Positions 61,801 to 64,000 of a stretch of DNA of 64,000 nt are shown piece after piece. The notes beneath the pieces are model-generated. The model saw nothing but the letters and a program-made list of their open reading frames with translations, ran no database searches and was not told the origin of the DNA. Numbering within the stretch: the first letter of the stretch is position 1; the number at the start of each line of letters is the position of its first letter. Made by a program: the position numbers and the translations under genes. This DNA is from Enoplosus armatus (lineage: Eukaryota > Chordata > Actinopteri > Centrarchiformes > Enoplosidae), in the NCBI RefSeq assembly GCF_043641665.1, contig NC_092189.1, positions 7,333,333-7,397,332 on the forward strand, given 5' to 3'.

Positions 61801-62542
61801 TACATGAGACGAAATAGCTCAGCAAACTGAACAATACTTCAGTAGAGATTGCTGCTGTTGAGTTCCATTATCATGCATTCAAGACACACACACTATGTCT
61901 TTTTAAAGTTAAAACACCCAAATGGGAATGCCTTTTGGACGTACTTTGTTGGATACTCTCTGCTATACAGAGAGAAAGAAAGAGAAGGAGAGAGGTGTCA
62001 GTGCTGTCTGTGATGTATGGCTCTGCAGATCCCCTCAGGTCCCTGAGCTCAATGATCAGTATATTGATCAACATGTGTTTTATCACTCCCCTGAAACACA
62101 CACACTGTATCTCAGAAACCTGACTTAGCAGTTAGGCTAAATTTCACAAAACTGCGTCTCTACTCTGCTGAAATTATCACACATCAGTAATTTCCTAGTG
62201 TGCATATAGTAAGTATGTTAAACCATGTTCCTTTCCACCAGAAACAAACCTGCTACACCCACAGTCCTGCCTCGGCTGCCAGCCAGGCAGAAAATAGGAG
62301 TCTGACCAGACACACACGCACACAAAACCCAGTGACCATGAGAGATAGAAGGCCCACAAGATGAAGACAGACAGTCAGAGCTGTGTGTAATTACTCTGTG
62401 TGTGTCGATGGCCTCTGGGCTATCACACCCAATGCAGCGGAAAACACTGCACACAGCACAGCCTAACAGGCCCATTCACATCCAAACCTTGAGAGTGTTG
62501 AGGGTGGACGGGAACATATGTTTGACTGACTGGAAGGACGGG

Positions 62543-62577
62543 AGAGAGGAGAGGAGAGGAGAGGAGAGGAGAGGAGA
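62543..62577 (+). repeat. (GAGGA)n pentanucleotide repeat
   Basis: Six or so GAGGA units in tandem. Confidence 0.95.
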
Positions 62578-64000
62578 TGTTCTTTCCTCAGCTCTGATGC
62601 CTGCTGTGTTTTTATGCCTAAAGCCAGACTACAGACACATGTCATCCCACCATCTGCCTGCTGTGACAATGCTGACACACACACGCACGGTTAAATGCAC
62701 ACATGCACAGGTTCACACGTACTCACAAAGACACAGGTTGATATGTTGTTGGTGTGTGTGTTCCTGTTTGAGCGCATGCTTTTAAATCACAAGGGCTTGT
62801 GACAGCTCTCCACATGCTGGCTGCATGCGCTCCTCCCCCCCCTGTGTCAGCTGAGAAAAAGCGTTTTTGAAGCTTAACAAAAGAATTCCACACATTTTCT
62901 CAGCAAGCGAGGAGACGCGGCACCACTCCCGGCACGCACGGCACGAGAACTGGCAGCACGGGCAAGGCTCGGTACCAGAGGGTTAAGAGCACTGGATGAA
63001 TAATGTAGAGCCTCACAATGACAGGCTAGATTATGAATGATGCAGTGATAGCAAGTTCCTACTGTATAGACACAGAGGACAAGGGGGAGGGAGGACAGGG
63101 AGCACATGACAGCATCGGTTCACGGAGCACCTGGTGCACGTTAACTTCAGCTGGCCTTACTGACAGCTAAGGGACAGAGAGGAGAGGGAGGGGGGGGGGG
63201 TTCTTAAAAAGTCTACCCTTGGAGATCCAAGCCCTGCGAATCAACCAGTGATAACTTGTAAACACAACGGAGTCACAGAGGCGTGCACATGCACACGCAG
63301 CTGACCAGCAAGCCCTACAGGAAAAAGCCCTGATTCAGCTGACAGAGGATCAGGGTCACAGTCAGCTGATACAAGGTCAGCTTAGCATCATGGCAGCCCC
63401 TGGGCCGGTCTAGAGTAAGTATGACAGAAGCCCTCAGGCTGTCTGACTTATGTGTCATGTGCTGCATTACAGTGAACTAAACTCCAGAAGAAACCTCCAG
63501 CTTAAAAGGGGCTTTTCCTGCTCCTGCAATGAATGTGTTAGAAGACACAGGTGGACTTTTATGAGGGGGCAACAGCTGACGAGGGTGGTCTCCCGAGAGA
63601 GGTCGAGTGTGCTACTGGTGGTGGCGAAAGTCCTCTGTCACTTCTCTTCCAAGTGACAGAGGAGAAAAGCAGACATTGGGAGGGCCAGAGCAACAGCTGC
63701 TGCTGTGAATGAAGAATCCCAAAAATGTTCCAGTATGGATGAACTCAGGGCAAATGCCACTCTGACCTCCAGATATACTTAGCGCTCCTATCCTCTCTAA
63801 ACCTGCTCCAAGTCTATTAGCAGAGCGTGGGCCACATTATTTGCAGAGGCTTGTTTCACATGAGTTTTTCCTGGAAAGGTGTACATGAAAATCACATTTA
63901 AATATAGCAATGAAATTGAATATTATGGTAAATTGAGGTGAAGTGGGTTAAATATTGATTTCAACCTTATTTAAATTGACTTTCTGAAGGCTCTACCATC

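Larger units (their letters stand above)
55824..64000 (-). other. ablim3 5' intron or upstream region, no firm exon
   Basis: About 8.2 kb. The initiator exon should lie here or beyond 64000, but none can be supported firmly. Contents: an AT/GTAT palindromic tract (56158-56213), (TG)n (58240-58271), dispersed repeat family 2 (61225-61800), and a GAGGA repeat (62543-62577). A GC-rich patch at about 62905-62975 stands out but shows no exon. Confidence 0.6.

Noticed and set aside
62717..62780. Possible ablim3 start exon ending TTT|gtgagt
   Set aside because: Phase 0 again, and the peptide is dominated by a CA-repeat-derived His/Thr/Asn run.

Overview
This is eukaryotic, vertebrate DNA, almost certainly from a ray-finned fish. 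The coding signal sits in short exons with GT-AG (once GC-AG) borders, separated by introns full of CA/GT microsatellites and degenerate interspersed repeats. The repeat style and modest intron sizes fit a percomorph-type teleost; that is an inference, not a measurement. There is no prokaryotic gene, CRISPR array, rRNA or tRNA that I can support.

Two genes are present, both on the minus strand and head-to-tail. Reading right to left: ablim3 (actin-binding LIM protein 3; 22 coding exons between 55823 and 24644, with the initiator exon not identified) is followed by afap1l1 (actin filament associated protein 1-like 1; 18 coding exons between 12203 and 308, with the short last exon beyond position 1). 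All exon borders were worked out by hand from splice sites and reading phase, and every junction joins in frame. The seen parts encode about 690 residues of Ablim3 (four LIM domains, a linker, a C-terminal villin headpiece) and 748 residues of Afap1l1 (N-terminal leucine-rich segment, proline/tyrosine motif, two PH domains, coiled coil). From established knowledge, ABLIM3 and AFAP1L1 are also neighbours in the same order on human chromosome 5, so this looks like conserved synteny and separates the pair from the paralogous ABLIM2/AFAP1 pair.

Layout: 1-12203 afap1l1 gene body; about 12204-23060 intergenic; 23077-23119 a candidate alternative first exon for afap1l1; about 23330-24643 ablim3 3' UTR; 24644-55823 ablim3 coding exons, dense at the C-terminal end (24.6-36.5 kb) and sparse over the LIM exons (39-56 kb); 55824-64000 5' intron or upstream sequence with no exon I can support firmly.

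Both products act on the actin cytoskeleton: Ablim3 binds F-actin through its headpiece and links it to signalling through its LIM domains, and Afap1l1 binds and cross-links actin filaments and is linked to Src-type signalling and podosomes. The less ordinary observations are a GC-AG intron, an 8/11-nt microexon with a NAGNAG acceptor, possible alternative promoters for both genes, symmetric linker exons, and several dispersed repeat families including one with terminal inverted repeats. I found no sign of a novel biological system here.
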